A stretch of 64,000 bases of DNA from Paenibacillus algicola (GTDB taxonomy: Bacteria; Bacillota; Bacilli; Paenibacillales; Paenibacillaceae): NCBI RefSeq assembly GCF_005577435.1, contig NZ_CP040396.1, forward strand, positions 1,191,501 through 1,255,500, given 5' to 3'. Positions 45,553-54,257 of this stretch are shown one piece after another. How positions within the stretch are numbered: the first letter of the stretch is position 1; each line of letters begins with the position of its first letter. The position numbers were made by a program, and so were the translations under genes. The notes beneath the pieces were generated by a model. The model searched no databases. It worked only from the letters and a program-made list of their open reading frames with translations, and was not told where the DNA came from.

Positions 45553-46569
45553 ATGAGAAAAATCCGGGTGCTCGTTGTCGATGACTCCCTGTTGTTTCGC
45601 GAGGTGCTTTCGCGGGGGCTGATGATGGATCCCGGCATTGAGGTGGTAGCCACCGCAGAAGATCCTTTTGATGCCAGGGACAAAATATTGGAGCTTCGGC
45701 CCGACGTCATGACCTGTGATATTGAAATGCCCAAAATGAACGGCATTGATTTCATCCAGCGTCTGCTGCCGCAATATGCCTTGCCGGTCGTTGTGATCAG
45801 CACGATCAGTCATGCCGTGTTTGATGCCTTGAATGCGGGAGCGGTCGATTTTCTGGCCAAGCCGAATGTGCAGACCTTGCAGCAGATGCAACTCTTTATT
45901 CAAGAGCTGATTACGAAGGTGAAGACGGCGGCAAAGGCAAATCTGGTACAGCACAGAGCTTCTCCTGCTCTATCCCGTGCATGGCCGTCACCCGCAGCAG
46001 CCGCGGAGGATCGGTTGATTGCGGTTGGTGCATCCACGGGAGGTACGGAAGCCATCCACGATCTGTTAAAAAGCCTGCCCGACGATCTGCCGGGCATGCT
46101 GATTGTACAGCATATTCCGCCGGTGTTCTCTCGCATGTTTGCAGAACGGTTGAACCAGTTCTCCGGTTTTACGGTGTGTGAGGCGAGCAGTGGACTATAT
46201 GTGCAGCGCGGTCATGTGTATATTGCTCCCGGCGATCAGCATATGAAGGTGAAAAAGATAGGCGACCGGTACAGAATTGAGTGCTTTCATGGTGACAAAG
46301 TGAATGGTCACTGTCCGTCGGTAGATGTGCTGTTTGATTCTGTCGCCAAGGAGGCAGGGGCCCATGGCATCGGGATTATTCTGACCGGGATGGGATACGA
46401 CGGGGCAAAAGGGCTCATGTCCATGCGCCGCAAAGGAGCCCGCACGCTCGGACAGGACGAGGCTTCTTGCGTCGTCTACGGCATGCCCAAGGCCGCCTAC
46501 CAGCTTGGCGCGGTGGAGAAGCAGGCTTCTCTCACGCACCTGCCCAGAGTGCTGTGCAGCATGATCTAG
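45553..46569 (+). CDS. cheB: Chemotaxis response regulator methylesterase CheB
   Basis: 338 residues. Receiver domain with D10-D11 and phospho-site D56 (TCDIEMPKMNG), then the esterase with nucleophilic serine in VGASTGGTEAI (~163), histidine in IVQHIPPVFSRMFA and aspartate in TGMGYDGAKG. It deamidates or demethylates receptor glutamates when phosphorylated by CheA, closing the adaptation loop with CheR. It is last gene of the operon; no cheY, cheC, cheD or cheV is present. Confidence 0.95.
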   Translation: MRKIRVLVVDDSLLFREVLSRGLMMDPGIEVVATAEDPFDARDKILELRPDVMTCDIEMPKMNGIDFIQRLLPQYALPVVVISTISHAVFDALNAGAVDFLAKPNVQTLQQMQLFIQELITKVKTAAKANLVQHRASPALSRAWPSPAAAAEDRLIAVGASTGGTEAIHDLLKSLPDDLPGMLIVQHIPPVFSRMFAERLNQFSGFTVCEASSGLYVQRGHVYIAPGDQHMKVKKIGDRYRIECFHGDKVNGHCPSVDVLFDSVAKEAGAHGIGIILTGMGYDGAKGLMSMRRKGARTLGQDEASCVVYGMPKAAYQLGAVEKQASLTHLPRVLCSMI

Positions 46570-46656
46570 ACCGGCCGGGTAGGAGCGGGTGTGGGTGTGG
46601 GCTTGGCGGCGGGCCTGGCTTTGGTGCTGGGCCTGGCTTTGCTGAAGCTAGGGGGT

Positions 46657-46945
46657 CTAACGGTTGCCACAAGCGTTAACTAGAAGCTATTGCGCACATT
46701 GCAAATCTAACGGTTGCCAGCGTGGCTAAACAACGCAAATTGCAAGGAAAACGCGCAGTTCGGTGCAAATAGCCACTATAGCAACCCTTAGAAAGACAAA
46801 TGTTACTCAATACCTCCAATAAGCACTGTGGCAACCGTTAGCCGCACCTATCTCAACTACGAGACCCCAAAGTGTGCAAACGTAACTGTCCCCGCCACCG
46901 TCAACACACTAAATATCACTCGGGCTCGCGGGCATCCGTTAGAGC
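46657..46945. repeat. Dispersed 50-nt-periodic palindromic element, copy 3 (diverged)
   Basis: The core 46657-46841 is again exactly 185 nt. Outer arms 46657-46671/46827-46841 (15 bp perfect), inner arms 46707-46728/46770-46791 (22 bp, four mismatches). Spacer sequences differ strongly from copies 1 and 2, but the 50-nt grid and arm positions are the same. A later degenerate inverted unit (GCATCCGTTAGAG) lies near 46932. It starts 88 bases after cheB. Confidence 0.85.
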
Positions 46946-47072
46946 AGGAGCGCGGTCAGAAGCAGTAGCAAGTATTAGCCGCGGGATCAGGCACAGCAGT
47001 GAAACCCATGGTAGTTGTCCTCACTCTAGTCATTTTCATCCTTAAAGTGTGATCACTTGTAGACGATCAGCC
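46946..47072. other. Gene-free segment after copy 3
   Basis: No gene, terminator or strong promoter recognised. Sequence composition falls from GC-rich to AT-rich along this stretch. Confidence 0.3.
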
Positions 47073-47190
47073 TTATTTACGAAGTTGATAAGTGCGATAG
47101 CGCAGTTTGCCGCTGGCTACGGTGAGCAGTTTTTTGCCGACCAGGGTACGAAGAAGGACTCGGGTGCGGTTCTCGGACAGGCCGAGGTGG
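47073..47190 (-). pseudogene. C-terminal remnant of a winged-helix-like protein
   Basis: About 38 residues are readable on the minus strand before the stop at 47073-47075 (GLSENRTRVLLRTLVGKKLL, then SGKLRYRTYQLRK). An in-frame stop lies just upstream. The pattern of a helix followed by a basic two-strand wing suggests the end of a DNA-binding domain. Too short to name. Confidence 0.35.
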
Positions 47191-47496
47191 GATCAATTTT
47201 TCTGAGTTGCAAATGATGCAATTTCGTGCAGGAAATGCACGGCAAGTCATTAGGTTTGCAGTAATAGTTAACTCGAAGGGGGAGAGTAGGAGGTTGGATA
47301 GTCTGGAAAGGATGAATAGCGTCACGGATATATCGAAAAGAATTTAGTGGACATAACTCGCATGATGAGATAGCAAAGATCGCTTTGCTCTACGTATATT
47401 GTCATGAACAGTGATAAAGTGTATTGAGAATCCCACTAAATATTGAAATGGAATTCGTGCACATTTGGAAAAAGTTAGTTAGACTTTCTCTTTTAT

Positions 47497-47733
47497 TTAA
47501 GTGATTATCTGGTAAATAATAATTGCTAAGATAGATAGAGCAGCCAATCCTGCAAATATATATATTAAATACATAAACCATCTAATTGGTTTTGGTAAAC
47601 TATTCATATTTACTCTTTTAGTAGGAGCCCCCATTACATTACGATAATGATCGGTCACACTATTGAAAGATACGTCATCATTCAATTCGTTTAAATCATA
47701 CTTTTGATTTTCGTCCTCAGGCTTATGATCCAC
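47497..47733 (-). CDS. Small membrane protein, hypothetical
   Basis: 78 residues from a GTG at 47733 with AAGGAA 9 bases upstream; another in-frame GTG 3 codons earlier abuts the site. The N-terminal half is acidic and soluble. The C-terminal half has one helix (WFMYLIYIFAGLAALSILAIIIYQ). No family recognised. It is AT-rich, like the neighbouring gene at 47913 with which it is divergent, so the two may share the intervening promoter region. Confidence 0.5.
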   Translation of the reverse strand: MDHKPEDENQKYDLNELNDDVSFNSVTDHYRNVMGAPTKRVNMNSLPKPIRWFMYLIYIFAGLAALSILAIIIYQIIT

Positions 47734-47912
47734 TTCGATCACTTCCTTGTTATAATTTTACTTTAATGTGAAATAAGATTATAATATAAAACACTTTTTA
47801 TTTCCAAAGTTACATTCGATATTAAATTTGGTTGGCTGATCCGAGTATGTGTATGGGTGGAGGATCAGTTCAAAATTCATACACTATAAATCACTAACAG
47901 GGAGGTATATAC

Positions 47913-48596
47913 ATGAAGAAAAAATATTTACTGGTTCCTGCCGCAGGAGTTTGTGCTTTAGCTATGATGTTATCAATGGTTTCTGCTTCATCTAATAACA
48001 GTAATTCAAAATTAATCAGTCAATCATTTGATGAGATGAAAGTAACGATTGATAAGATCGATAAGATCAGTGCTGTACAAAATCAAAATTTGGCATCTTT
48101 TGATACACTGAAAGTAGACGTAGAAGACTTTATTTTTTACAAAGCAAATGCACAATTGGTTGCGAAACTGAAAAGTACTGAAGTGCCCAGTGATCAGTAT
48201 CTAATTGATAATATGCTAAAAGACAAATTAACTGCATATGAAGCTATACAGCAAGGAATTACTGTGAGCGACGAGGAAGTACAAAAAGAGATCGATTTTC
48301 AACGAGATGTATTTGAAAATCAAATGGATTTGTCATCTCCAGAAGTACAAGATATTTACGATATGATGAAGAACAGAATCAGAATCACAGGATTATCTGA
48401 AGAGGAATTTTGGAAGGCTGATTTCGTTAAACAAGGTTATAAAGATGCATTATTGGAAGGGAAGTTAATGAATTCTTTGCGTGGGGACGATAGAACTTTT
48501 GAAACCATTGAAGACTTCCAGAAGTACAAAGAAGAATTATTAACTAAGTATAAGGATAAAGTCAGGTTAAATCTTGACGTACTCAACAACATCTGA
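47913..48596 (+). CDS. Secreted SurA/PrsA-N-like protein
   Basis: 227 residues. Signal peptide (LLVPAAGVCALAMMLSMVSASS), then an all-helical region with the SurA N-terminal-like pattern (LIDNMLKDKLTAYEAIQQGITVSDEEVQKEIDFQRDVFE). There is no parvulin (PPIase) domain and no lipobox. It may be a small chaperone or an inhibitor-like secreted protein. A good GGGAGG precedes the ATG. It is AT-rich relative to the window. Confidence 0.65.
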   Translation: MKKKYLLVPAAGVCALAMMLSMVSASSNNSNSKLISQSFDEMKVTIDKIDKISAVQNQNLASFDTLKVDVEDFIFYKANAQLVAKLKSTEVPSDQYLIDNMLKDKLTAYEAIQQGITVSDEEVQKEIDFQRDVFENQMDLSSPEVQDIYDMMKNRIRITGLSEEEFWKADFVKQGYKDALLEGKLMNSLRGDDRTFETIEDFQKYKEELLTKYKDKVRLNLDVLNNI

Positions 48597-48801
48597 TTTT
48601 CCAAAGAATTGTTTCTAGGTGTAAGAATTACATTCCCCAAGGATCTATCTTCTCAATGACCGAAGAAAGGATCAAATTTATAGCTTAAAATTCATTAGCA
48701 GAGTATCTAGTGGTCTTCTCAAGTTATGAAGTGATAATTCTTGCTCGCCAACTCAGCTGAGGTATATTGTAAGGAATAAAATAAACCTTGTGAGCGGAAG
48801 T

Positions 48802-48846
48802 ACCGCAGACACTGACCTTTAGGGGTAGAAGTCTGCGGTTTTTTAT
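48802..48846 (+). terminator. Terminator-like hairpin upstream of the zinc-ribbon ORF
   Basis: ACCGCAGAC pairs with GTCTGCGGT followed by TTTTTT. The 20-base loop (ACTGACCTTTAGGGGTAGAA) is long for a plain terminator. It lies 200 bases after the SurA-like gene and 29 bases before the next small ORF, so an attenuator role is also possible. Confidence 0.65.
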
Positions 48847-48874
48847 ATTCAGGTTAATATAGGAGGATGTTAGG

Positions 48875-49081
48875 ATGAAAAACTGCACATTTTGTTCAAC
48901 CAAAACCGCTATGCTGTTCACACATATGGACCATGATTCAGGGGAGTTTTGTATTGAGTGTTATTTGTAGTTGCATGGTTCGTGTGGGGTTTGTAGCTTT
49001 CCATTGGTTCCGTTAGGGATTGAATTGGATGTGGATTATCTACTAAAAGCAAAGTTCATCGGCTTTAGTAGTCGGCTTTAG
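48875..49081 (+). pseudogene. Small zinc-ribbon-like protein interrupted by an in-frame TAG
   Basis: The ATG at 48875 follows AGGAGG at good spacing. It encodes 31 residues with two CxxC pairs (NCTFCS and FCIECYL), then a TAG at 48968-48970. Reading continues sensibly in the same frame for 36 more codons with a third pair (GSCGVCSFPLV) and IELDVDYLLKAK before a second TAG at 49079-49081. The full product would be a ~68-residue cysteine-rich protein. Either the gene is a recent nonsense pseudogene, or the 31-residue form is functional, or the TAG is read through. Confidence 0.45.
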
Positions 49082-49450
49082 TAGGAAGAGCTTTCTGTTC
49101 TCTTTGTTTAAATTCATTTTGTGTTAACAAAAATAGCCGCCATATCACGAGCCTGATCTTTCAAGAGGCTCGTAATACAGCGGCATGTGCTTCATACCGT
49201 AAGTTTTTCAATGTTTATGCCAGGTGAGGGGGAACATGGCCCGCTTCCTGCGCAGGGCACACGCCCTGCACCGCACGCTCACGCTCTGCCATGCCTCGGC
49301 ACACGCCCTGCACCGCACGCTCACGCTCTGCCTTGCCCCGGTACGCGCCCTGCACGCTCCGCGCCCCGACACGCGCCCCGCTTCCCGCACGCGCATCGCG
49401 CGCTGCCCGCATAAACGGCCCCGCATACCCGGGCTCTACCCACACCCGGC
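49082..49450. other. Intergenic segment with hairpin and GC-rich tandem repeat
   Basis: Contains a short inverted repeat ACGAGCCT/AGGCTCGT (49147-49173) and the 42-bp tandem repeat described separately. Open frames here on both strands are by-products of the repeat. No gene accepted. Confidence 0.5.
49257..49370. repeat. GC-rich 42-bp tandem repeat
   Basis: Units start at 49257 and 49299 (GCACACGCCCTGCACCGCAC...) with two close copies, and a diverged third start at 49341 (GTACGCGCCCTGCACGC). It lies just downstream of the antiporter stop on the minus strand. All six frames are open for long stretches only because of composition. Confidence 0.8.
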
Positions 49451-50929
49451 TTACTTCCGCTTCTTCTCAGCCGCAGCCTCCGGCACCGGCACGGTGCGGA
49501 AGAAGGCCTTGATTTCCTCCCGCCGTGTCTTCGGCAGGAGGATGTACAGAATGTCGTCTTCGAGGAGCAGGGTCTGCCCTCTTGGCGTAATAATCTTGCC
49601 CTCCCTCACGATTGCGTTGATCAGCGCGACGTGGGGGATCTGGGATTCCCGAAGCTCCTTGCCGGCGACCCGGGAGCCGGGCTCCACGACAATTTCGATA
49701 ATTTCCGAATTGGTCTGGCCCATGGATACGAGCTCCAGACTGTGGGGCACGGATACTTTTTTGCCGCCGGAAAGGCCTAGCTTGTTAGCTAATGGTGTAA
49801 TAGTCGCCCCTTGAATGAGTGCGGACGTCAGCACGACGAAGAACACAACATTAAATAGCAGCTGGCTTCCTTCCAGTCCGGCCATCATCGGATAAGTGGC
49901 CAGTACGATCGGTACGGCCCCGCGCAGCCCCGCCCAGGAAATAAACGTAATCTCCTTCAGGTTGAAGTTCAGAAACCTCAGGCTGATAAACACGCCAATA
50001 GGACGCGCAACGAACATCAGCAGGAGAGACAAGGCAAGTCCTTGCCATACAATATGAATCAGCTGATTCGGGAACACGAGCAATCCCAGCAAAATAAACA
50101 TCAGAATCTGCATCATCCACGCAAAGCCTTCATTAAAGCGGAAGATGGAGTGCCGATACGTCAGATCCGAATTGCCGACCAGCACGGCCATGACGTAAAC
50201 GGCGAGCAGCCCGCTGCCCTGCAGCAAAGCTGTGACACTATACGTAAGAATCGCCAGGGCCATCGAGAGCACGGGGTAGAGCCCAGACGAATCCAGATTG
50301 ATTTTGTTAATAATCCAGACCGAGGCTTTACCGAACAGCAGTCCGGCGGCGAGGCCCAGTCCCATTTGCCAGAACAGCCCCAGCACCATCGACCATACAC
50401 TGGTATCCGGCTGCATGATGAGCTCGATCAGGGCAACGGTCAAAAAGATCGCCATCGGGTCATTTGTCCCCGACTCAGCTTCCAGCGTAGAGGTCAACCG
50501 GGGCTTGATATTCTTGTTGCCCAGGACAGCAAATACGGCTGCGGCGTCCGTGGAGCCGACGATGGCTCCGAACAGCAGGCCTTCCAGCCAGCTGACGCCC
50601 AGAATATATTTGGCCAGCACCCCGATAATTGCAGTCGTAATAAACACGCCAACGGTGGCTAGCGTGACGGATGGGATAATAACTTTTCTAGTGCTGGACC
50701 ATTTGGTCTGCAAGCCGCCCTCAAACAGGATCACAATCAGAGCAAGCACCCCGAACAGTTGAGTCAGAAAGGCACTATCATAATAAATAAACCGGCTGAG
50801 GATCATCCCGACCGCAATAAAGAATACAAGGGAAGGGACTCCTAACCGGGAAGAGAATTTCGTGGTAAAGACTCCGATCACTAACAAGGCTGAAAATAAT
50901 AAAACGGAACGATCGACTGTGAACTCCAA
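49451..50929 (-). CDS. Potassium/proton-type antiporter with RCK-C domain (CPA1, CvrA/NhaP2-like)
   Basis: 492 residues from a TTG at 50929 with AGAGGGGGA 8 bases upstream; the open frame extends 20 codons further without a site. About 12 membrane helices. Conserved exchanger core with GSTDAAAVFAVL and ESGTNDPMAIFLTVAL (the ND pair that carries ions). Then a C-terminal RCK-C/TrkA-C domain (~400-485; EIIEIVVEPGSRVAGKELRESQIPHVALINAIVREGK), likely binding a nucleotide regulator. It expels K+ or Na+ in exchange for H+. In Firmicutes such RCK-C domains can bind c-di-AMP (family knowledge, not visible here). Confidence 0.9.
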   Translation of the reverse strand: MEFTVDRSVLLFSALLVIGVFTTKFSSRLGVPSLVFFIAVGMILSRFIYYDSAFLTQLFGVLALIVILFEGGLQTKWSSTRKVIIPSVTLATVGVFITTAIIGVLAKYILGVSWLEGLLFGAIVGSTDAAAVFAVLGNKNIKPRLTSTLEAESGTNDPMAIFLTVALIELIMQPDTSVWSMVLGLFWQMGLGLAAGLLFGKASVWIINKINLDSSGLYPVLSMALAILTYSVTALLQGSGLLAVYVMAVLVGNSDLTYRHSIFRFNEGFAWMMQILMFILLGLLVFPNQLIHIVWQGLALSLLLMFVARPIGVFISLRFLNFNLKEITFISWAGLRGAVPIVLATYPMMAGLEGSQLLFNVVFFVVLTSALIQGATITPLANKLGLSGGKKVSVPHSLELVSMGQTNSEIIEIVVEPGSRVAGKELRESQIPHVALINAIVREGKIITPRGQTLLLEDDILYILLPKTRREEIKAFFRTVPVPEAAAEKKRK

Positions 50930-51100
50930 ACGGCATTCCCCCTCTGCTGCACTCATAAATATTGTAGCCCAAAATGGCACAGACGACAAACCGGATACAA
51001 GATGTAGATGTCTGCCAGGAAGTGATCACATGCTTGATGCGAAGCGGATTCTAGGGAATAATGAAAGTACATACTTTATTTAAAGAGAGGGAGAGGACGC

Positions 51101-51433
51101 ATGAGGATGGCAGCGGCGGTGCTGCTGGCCGTATGGCTTCTTCTGATGGGCTATCAGTTTTTTACGATGGAGCCGATCGGATTTCAGGGAGAAGTCGTTC
51201 ATTACATCGGCGGATGTCTGTTGTTTTTTCAGCTGCTGGCGTGGCCGTTTGTGTTCAAGGTACCGAAGGTGACTTGTGGGTTTATGCTGTTTCTCGCGCT
51301 GCTCTCCTGGGGCGTGGCGAGGGTCATGAGTCCGGCCTACTACGCCTTTGTGGCGGTCAACGCAGTCTTTGCGCTGCTGAGCTATGGCGGCCATCGGGAG
51401 CTGGCCCGGGCAGCCTCTGGTAAAAATATCTAA
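51101..51433 (+). CDS. Small membrane protein, hypothetical
   Basis: 110 residues with three to four hydrophobic helices (AAAVLLAVWLLLMGYQFF, YIGGCLLFFQLLAWPFVF, CGFMLFLALLSWGVARVM, YYAFVAVNAVFALLSYGG). GAGGGAGAGG lies before the ATG. No family recognised. It sits 107 bases before the MscS gene and may be co-transcribed with it. Confidence 0.65.
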   Translation: MRMAAAVLLAVWLLLMGYQFFTMEPIGFQGEVVHYIGGCLLFFQLLAWPFVFKVPKVTCGFMLFLALLSWGVARVMSPAYYAFVAVNAVFALLSYGGHRELARAASGKNI

Positions 51434-51540
51434 CCCTAAATTTCCTGATCCTCCCCGAATGGCTTGCCATGTATGTTAAAATGGAGGCTATTACTTTGCC
51501 GTGCTTAACGCATGGTGTGATGGATGACAAGGAGGAAGAT

Positions 51541-52806
51541 ATGGATTTTATTCAAGACTGGCTGATCAATATGGGCGTTGAAGGCGCGATGGTTACCTAT
51601 TTGGCTAATGGCATCATGATTGCGGTCATTGCCTTGCTGAGCATCATTGCGAACTATGTAACCAAGCGCGTTGTGCTGAATGTGTTAACCTACTACATTC
51701 ACAACAACCGTTATCAATGGGACAATTATTTGCTGGAGCGAAAGGTATTTCACAAGCTGTCACATGTGGTGCCTGCCATTATCATATATTACTCGTCTTA
51801 TTTGTTCCCGGCGTATCAGCATCTGATTGAAAAAGGAGTCATGCTCTACATCATTGTCGTTGTGCTGATGGTGCTGAATGCGTTCTTGAATGCCATCAAT
51901 GACATCTATAACACATATGAGGTTTCCAAAGCCCGGCCGATCCGGGGATATGTGCAGGTTGTGAAGATTTTCATCTATATTATCGGGGCTATTCTGCTTA
52001 TCTCCAACATGATCGGGGAGAGTCCGGTCATCCTGCTTAGCGGGATTGGCGCGCTGTCCGCGGTCATCATGCTCGTATTCAAGGATTCCATTCTGGGTCT
52101 GGTAGCAGGCGTGCAGCTAACCTCAAACGATATGGTCCGTGTGGGTGACTGGATTGAGATGCCGAAATATGGCGCGGACGGCGATGTGCTGGACATTTCC
52201 CTGAACACGGTGAAGGTACAGAATTTTGACAAGACGATCACGACCATTCCGACCTACGCGCTGATCTCGGATTCCTTCAAGAACTGGAGAGGGATGCAGA
52301 CCTCCGGCGGACGGCGGATCAAGCGGTCCATCTATGTGGATATGAGCAGCGTGTCCATCAGCAGTCCGGAGATGATCGAGAAGTTCAGAAGCATTCACTG
52401 CCTTCAGGACTATATCGCGCAAAAAGAGCTTGAGATCCAGCAGTACAACCTGGAGCACCAGATTGACGAGCTGAACAAGGTCAACGGCAGAGCTCTGACC
52501 AATCTGGGCACATTCCGGGTGTATATCGAATGCTATCTAAGGCGCCATCCCAAGATTCACAAGGGTATGACCTGCATGGTCAGACAGCTTCAGGCCGGAG
52601 AGAACGGTCTGCCTCTGGAGATTTATGCGTTCACGAACGATATTGACTGGGGGGTATTCGAGAATGTGCAGGCTGACGTATTTGATCACATTATTGCAGT
52701 GGCACCGGAATTCGGGCTTCGTGTATTCCAGAATCCTTCCGGTCATGACCTGAAGCAGATGCTGACACCAGAACAGTCGGAACGGCCGGAACGCGGCTAC
52801 TCGTAA
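51541..52806 (+). CDS. Mechanosensitive channel, MscS family (YbdG-like)
   Basis: 421 residues from the ATG at 51541, selected by AAGGAGG; the frame opens 24 codons earlier. Four or five membrane helices, pore helix LLSGIGALSAVIMLVFKDSILGLVAG, then the beta domain (VQLTSNDMVRVGDWIEMPKYGADGDVLDISLNTVKVQNFDKTITTIPTY) and a C-terminal alpha/beta cage. The size and the insertion after the beta domain (DELNKVNGRALTNLGTFRVYIECYLRRHP) match E. coli YbdG rather than small MscS. It opens under membrane tension to release solutes, or signals osmotic stress. Confidence 0.92.
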   Translation: MDFIQDWLINMGVEGAMVTYLANGIMIAVIALLSIIANYVTKRVVLNVLTYYIHNNRYQWDNYLLERKVFHKLSHVVPAIIIYYSSYLFPAYQHLIEKGVMLYIIVVVLMVLNAFLNAINDIYNTYEVSKARPIRGYVQVVKIFIYIIGAILLISNMIGESPVILLSGIGALSAVIMLVFKDSILGLVAGVQLTSNDMVRVGDWIEMPKYGADGDVLDISLNTVKVQNFDKTITTIPTYALISDSFKNWRGMQTSGGRRIKRSIYVDMSSVSISSPEMIEKFRSIHCLQDYIAQKELEIQQYNLEHQIDELNKVNGRALTNLGTFRVYIECYLRRHPKIHKGMTCMVRQLQAGENGLPLEIYAFTNDIDWGVFENVQADVFDHIIAVAPEFGLRVFQNPSGHDLKQMLTPEQSERPERGYS

Positions 52807-52834
52807 TCTGCTCCCTACAGCACAAAAGCACATA

Positions 52835-52875
52835 AAAAACCTCTCTTCGCAGCCTGGCTGTGGAGAGAGGTTTTT
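52835..52875. terminator. Bidirectional terminator
   Basis: AAAAACCTCTCT pairs with AGAGAGGTTTTT around a 17-base apex. A/T ends on both sides let it serve both the MscS gene and the convergent regulator gene. Confidence 0.85.
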
Positions 52876-52902
52876 GTGTGTGAGCTAGTAAGCAGCTCAG
52901 AT

Positions 52903-53829
52903 CTACTTATCTCGGTTTAACCCGAATACGTAGGATTCCAGCATATCCCGAAGTGAATCGAAGGATTCCGGGCGCGCGCTGTATTTGTAGCGCTCCCCTT
53001 GCTTTTTTAGATGCATCCGGAGAAGTCCGGCTGTTTTGAGCAGAGAGAGATGATAGTGGAGATTGCTCTTGGACAGCTTGGTCTTCTGCTGAAGCTCGGT
53101 AAACGTGACAGGACCGGCGGCCAGGATATGCAGCAGAATCAGGCGCTTCTCATCGGCAAGGCTTTTGATCATCCGCAGCATCTGGCTGGTCGGTGTATCC
53201 TCATTCATCTGCTCATCATCAACGGCATAGCTGACGACAAGCTGCTTGTCGTTCATAATATCGATCCGGTTGAGCGGCTTGATGTGGTAGGCAGGAATCA
53301 GCAGAATAAATTCCAGTTCTTCCTCCAGGTCAAGCACCACCCCGCTCGTCGCAGCATCAATCAGGTCAGGATAAGATAATGTCCGGCTCAGCTCCTCCAC
53401 GCGGGCGGCGGAACGCTGAAGGCTGCCAAGGATGTGGTCCGAAATGTGGCAGGCCTGCTGCCATTCCCGAAGTACATCCACACTCCCGTCACGGAACGCC
53501 TTCAAGCCGATGCTCATGCCGGGACCCTCCTCCAGATAAGGGGAGAGCCTTTCATACAATTCACCCTCGCCCAGCTCCGCCATCCAGTTCAAGTAAGAGT
53601 CAATCTCATGCTTGGCAGGGCTGTCCAGGATTAATAAATGCAAAAAAGAAATATGATCGCAGAATTGAAGCTGATCCAGCCGGGCATCGAAGGAGTCCGA
53701 CAGATGCTTCTCCATCTGCTTTCTCCACTTGTTTCCCAGGTCGTGAAGCTGGTTCTTTCGGTCTTGATAGGCAAACAAGCTCGTCGCAAGCTCATGCACG
53801 GGAGAGTAGTCGATGTGGATCACGGTCAT
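52903..53829 (-). CDS. ArsR-type regulator with large N-terminal domain
   Basis: 308 residues. The C-terminal ~85 residues form a winged helix (LRMIKSLADEKRLILLHILAAGPVTFTELQQKTKLSKSNLHYHLSLLKTAGLLRM), typical of ArsR-like repressors. No CxxC metal site is seen. The N-terminal 200 residues are helical (DYSPVHELATSLFAYQ...) and resemble the sensor half of large ArsR-type regulators common in Bacillaceae. The target is unknown; no adjacent permease is oriented as an obvious partner. The start has GGAG upstream. Confidence 0.8.
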   Translation of the reverse strand: MTVIHIDYSPVHELATSLFAYQDRKNQLHDLGNKWRKQMEKHLSDSFDARLDQLQFCDHISFLHLLILDSPAKHEIDSYLNWMAELGEGELYERLSPYLEEGPGMSIGLKAFRDGSVDVLREWQQACHISDHILGSLQRSAARVEELSRTLSYPDLIDAATSGVVLDLEEELEFILLIPAYHIKPLNRIDIMNDKQLVVSYAVDDEQMNEDTPTSQMLRMIKSLADEKRLILLHILAAGPVTFTELQQKTKLSKSNLHYHLSLLKTAGLLRMHLKKQGERYKYSARPESFDSLRDMLESYVFGLNRDK

Positions 53830-54019
53830 ACCTTCAATTCGCTCCTTCTCAAGTTCAGGTCAAACACAAGTTTAACATACTTGGGCTAAAAAAGGATTGC
53901 AAAAATAAAAAGTTCATGTATTATTGAACTTAACAGATAAGTTCTAAAAATTATGAACTAAATGAATGAGCGGTTAGGGAACCTATTCTGATGATCATCC
54001 CATTTTAGGAGGGACTACA

Positions 54020-54256
54020 ATGCATAATTGGTTTGGGTCAGAGTATTTGATTGAAGAACAGCAGCAGGAATTAGAGAACAAGGCAAGGGAGGCGTGGAAG
54101 TATGGACAAGAGCAGCAGAGGGATACGAAACAGACCAGCAAATACACTGAAATCACACGGGAATACAGAAACATTTCAAAGAAACTCAGATTCTTGCTCC
54201 GGTCTTTGTTCACCCCCCGCCAGGGAAGCAAGAAACGGAAAGCGGGCAGGATCTAG
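54020..54256 (+). CDS. Small hydrophilic protein upstream of a sigma-like gene
   Basis: 78 residues with AGGAGGG before the ATG, giving a strong start. The N-terminal part is acidic/Q-rich (EEQQQELENKAREAWKYGQEQQ) and the C-terminal part is basic (ISKKLRFLLRSLFTPRQGSKKRKAGRI). It looks helical. No match recognised. Its stop (TAG, 54254-54256) abuts the GTG start of the next gene, so the two are probably translated as a pair. Confidence 0.6.
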   Translation: MHNWFGSEYLIEEQQQELENKAREAWKYGQEQQRDTKQTSKYTEITREYRNISKKLRFLLRSLFTPRQGSKKRKAGRI

Positions 54257-54257
54257 T

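Noticed and set aside
47077..47325. 82-codon minus-strand open frame
   Set aside because: It overlaps the recognisable winged-helix tail in a different frame and lacks a ribosome site.
49224..49814. Plus-strand open frames over the 42-bp repeat and antiporter 3' end
   Set aside because: Produced by the repeat and by antisense of the antiporter; R/A/H/T-rich text without domain features.
51061..51423. 120-codon plus-strand open frame overlapping the small membrane protein at 51101
   Set aside because: The 51101 frame has clear membrane helices and a ribosome site; this one has neither.
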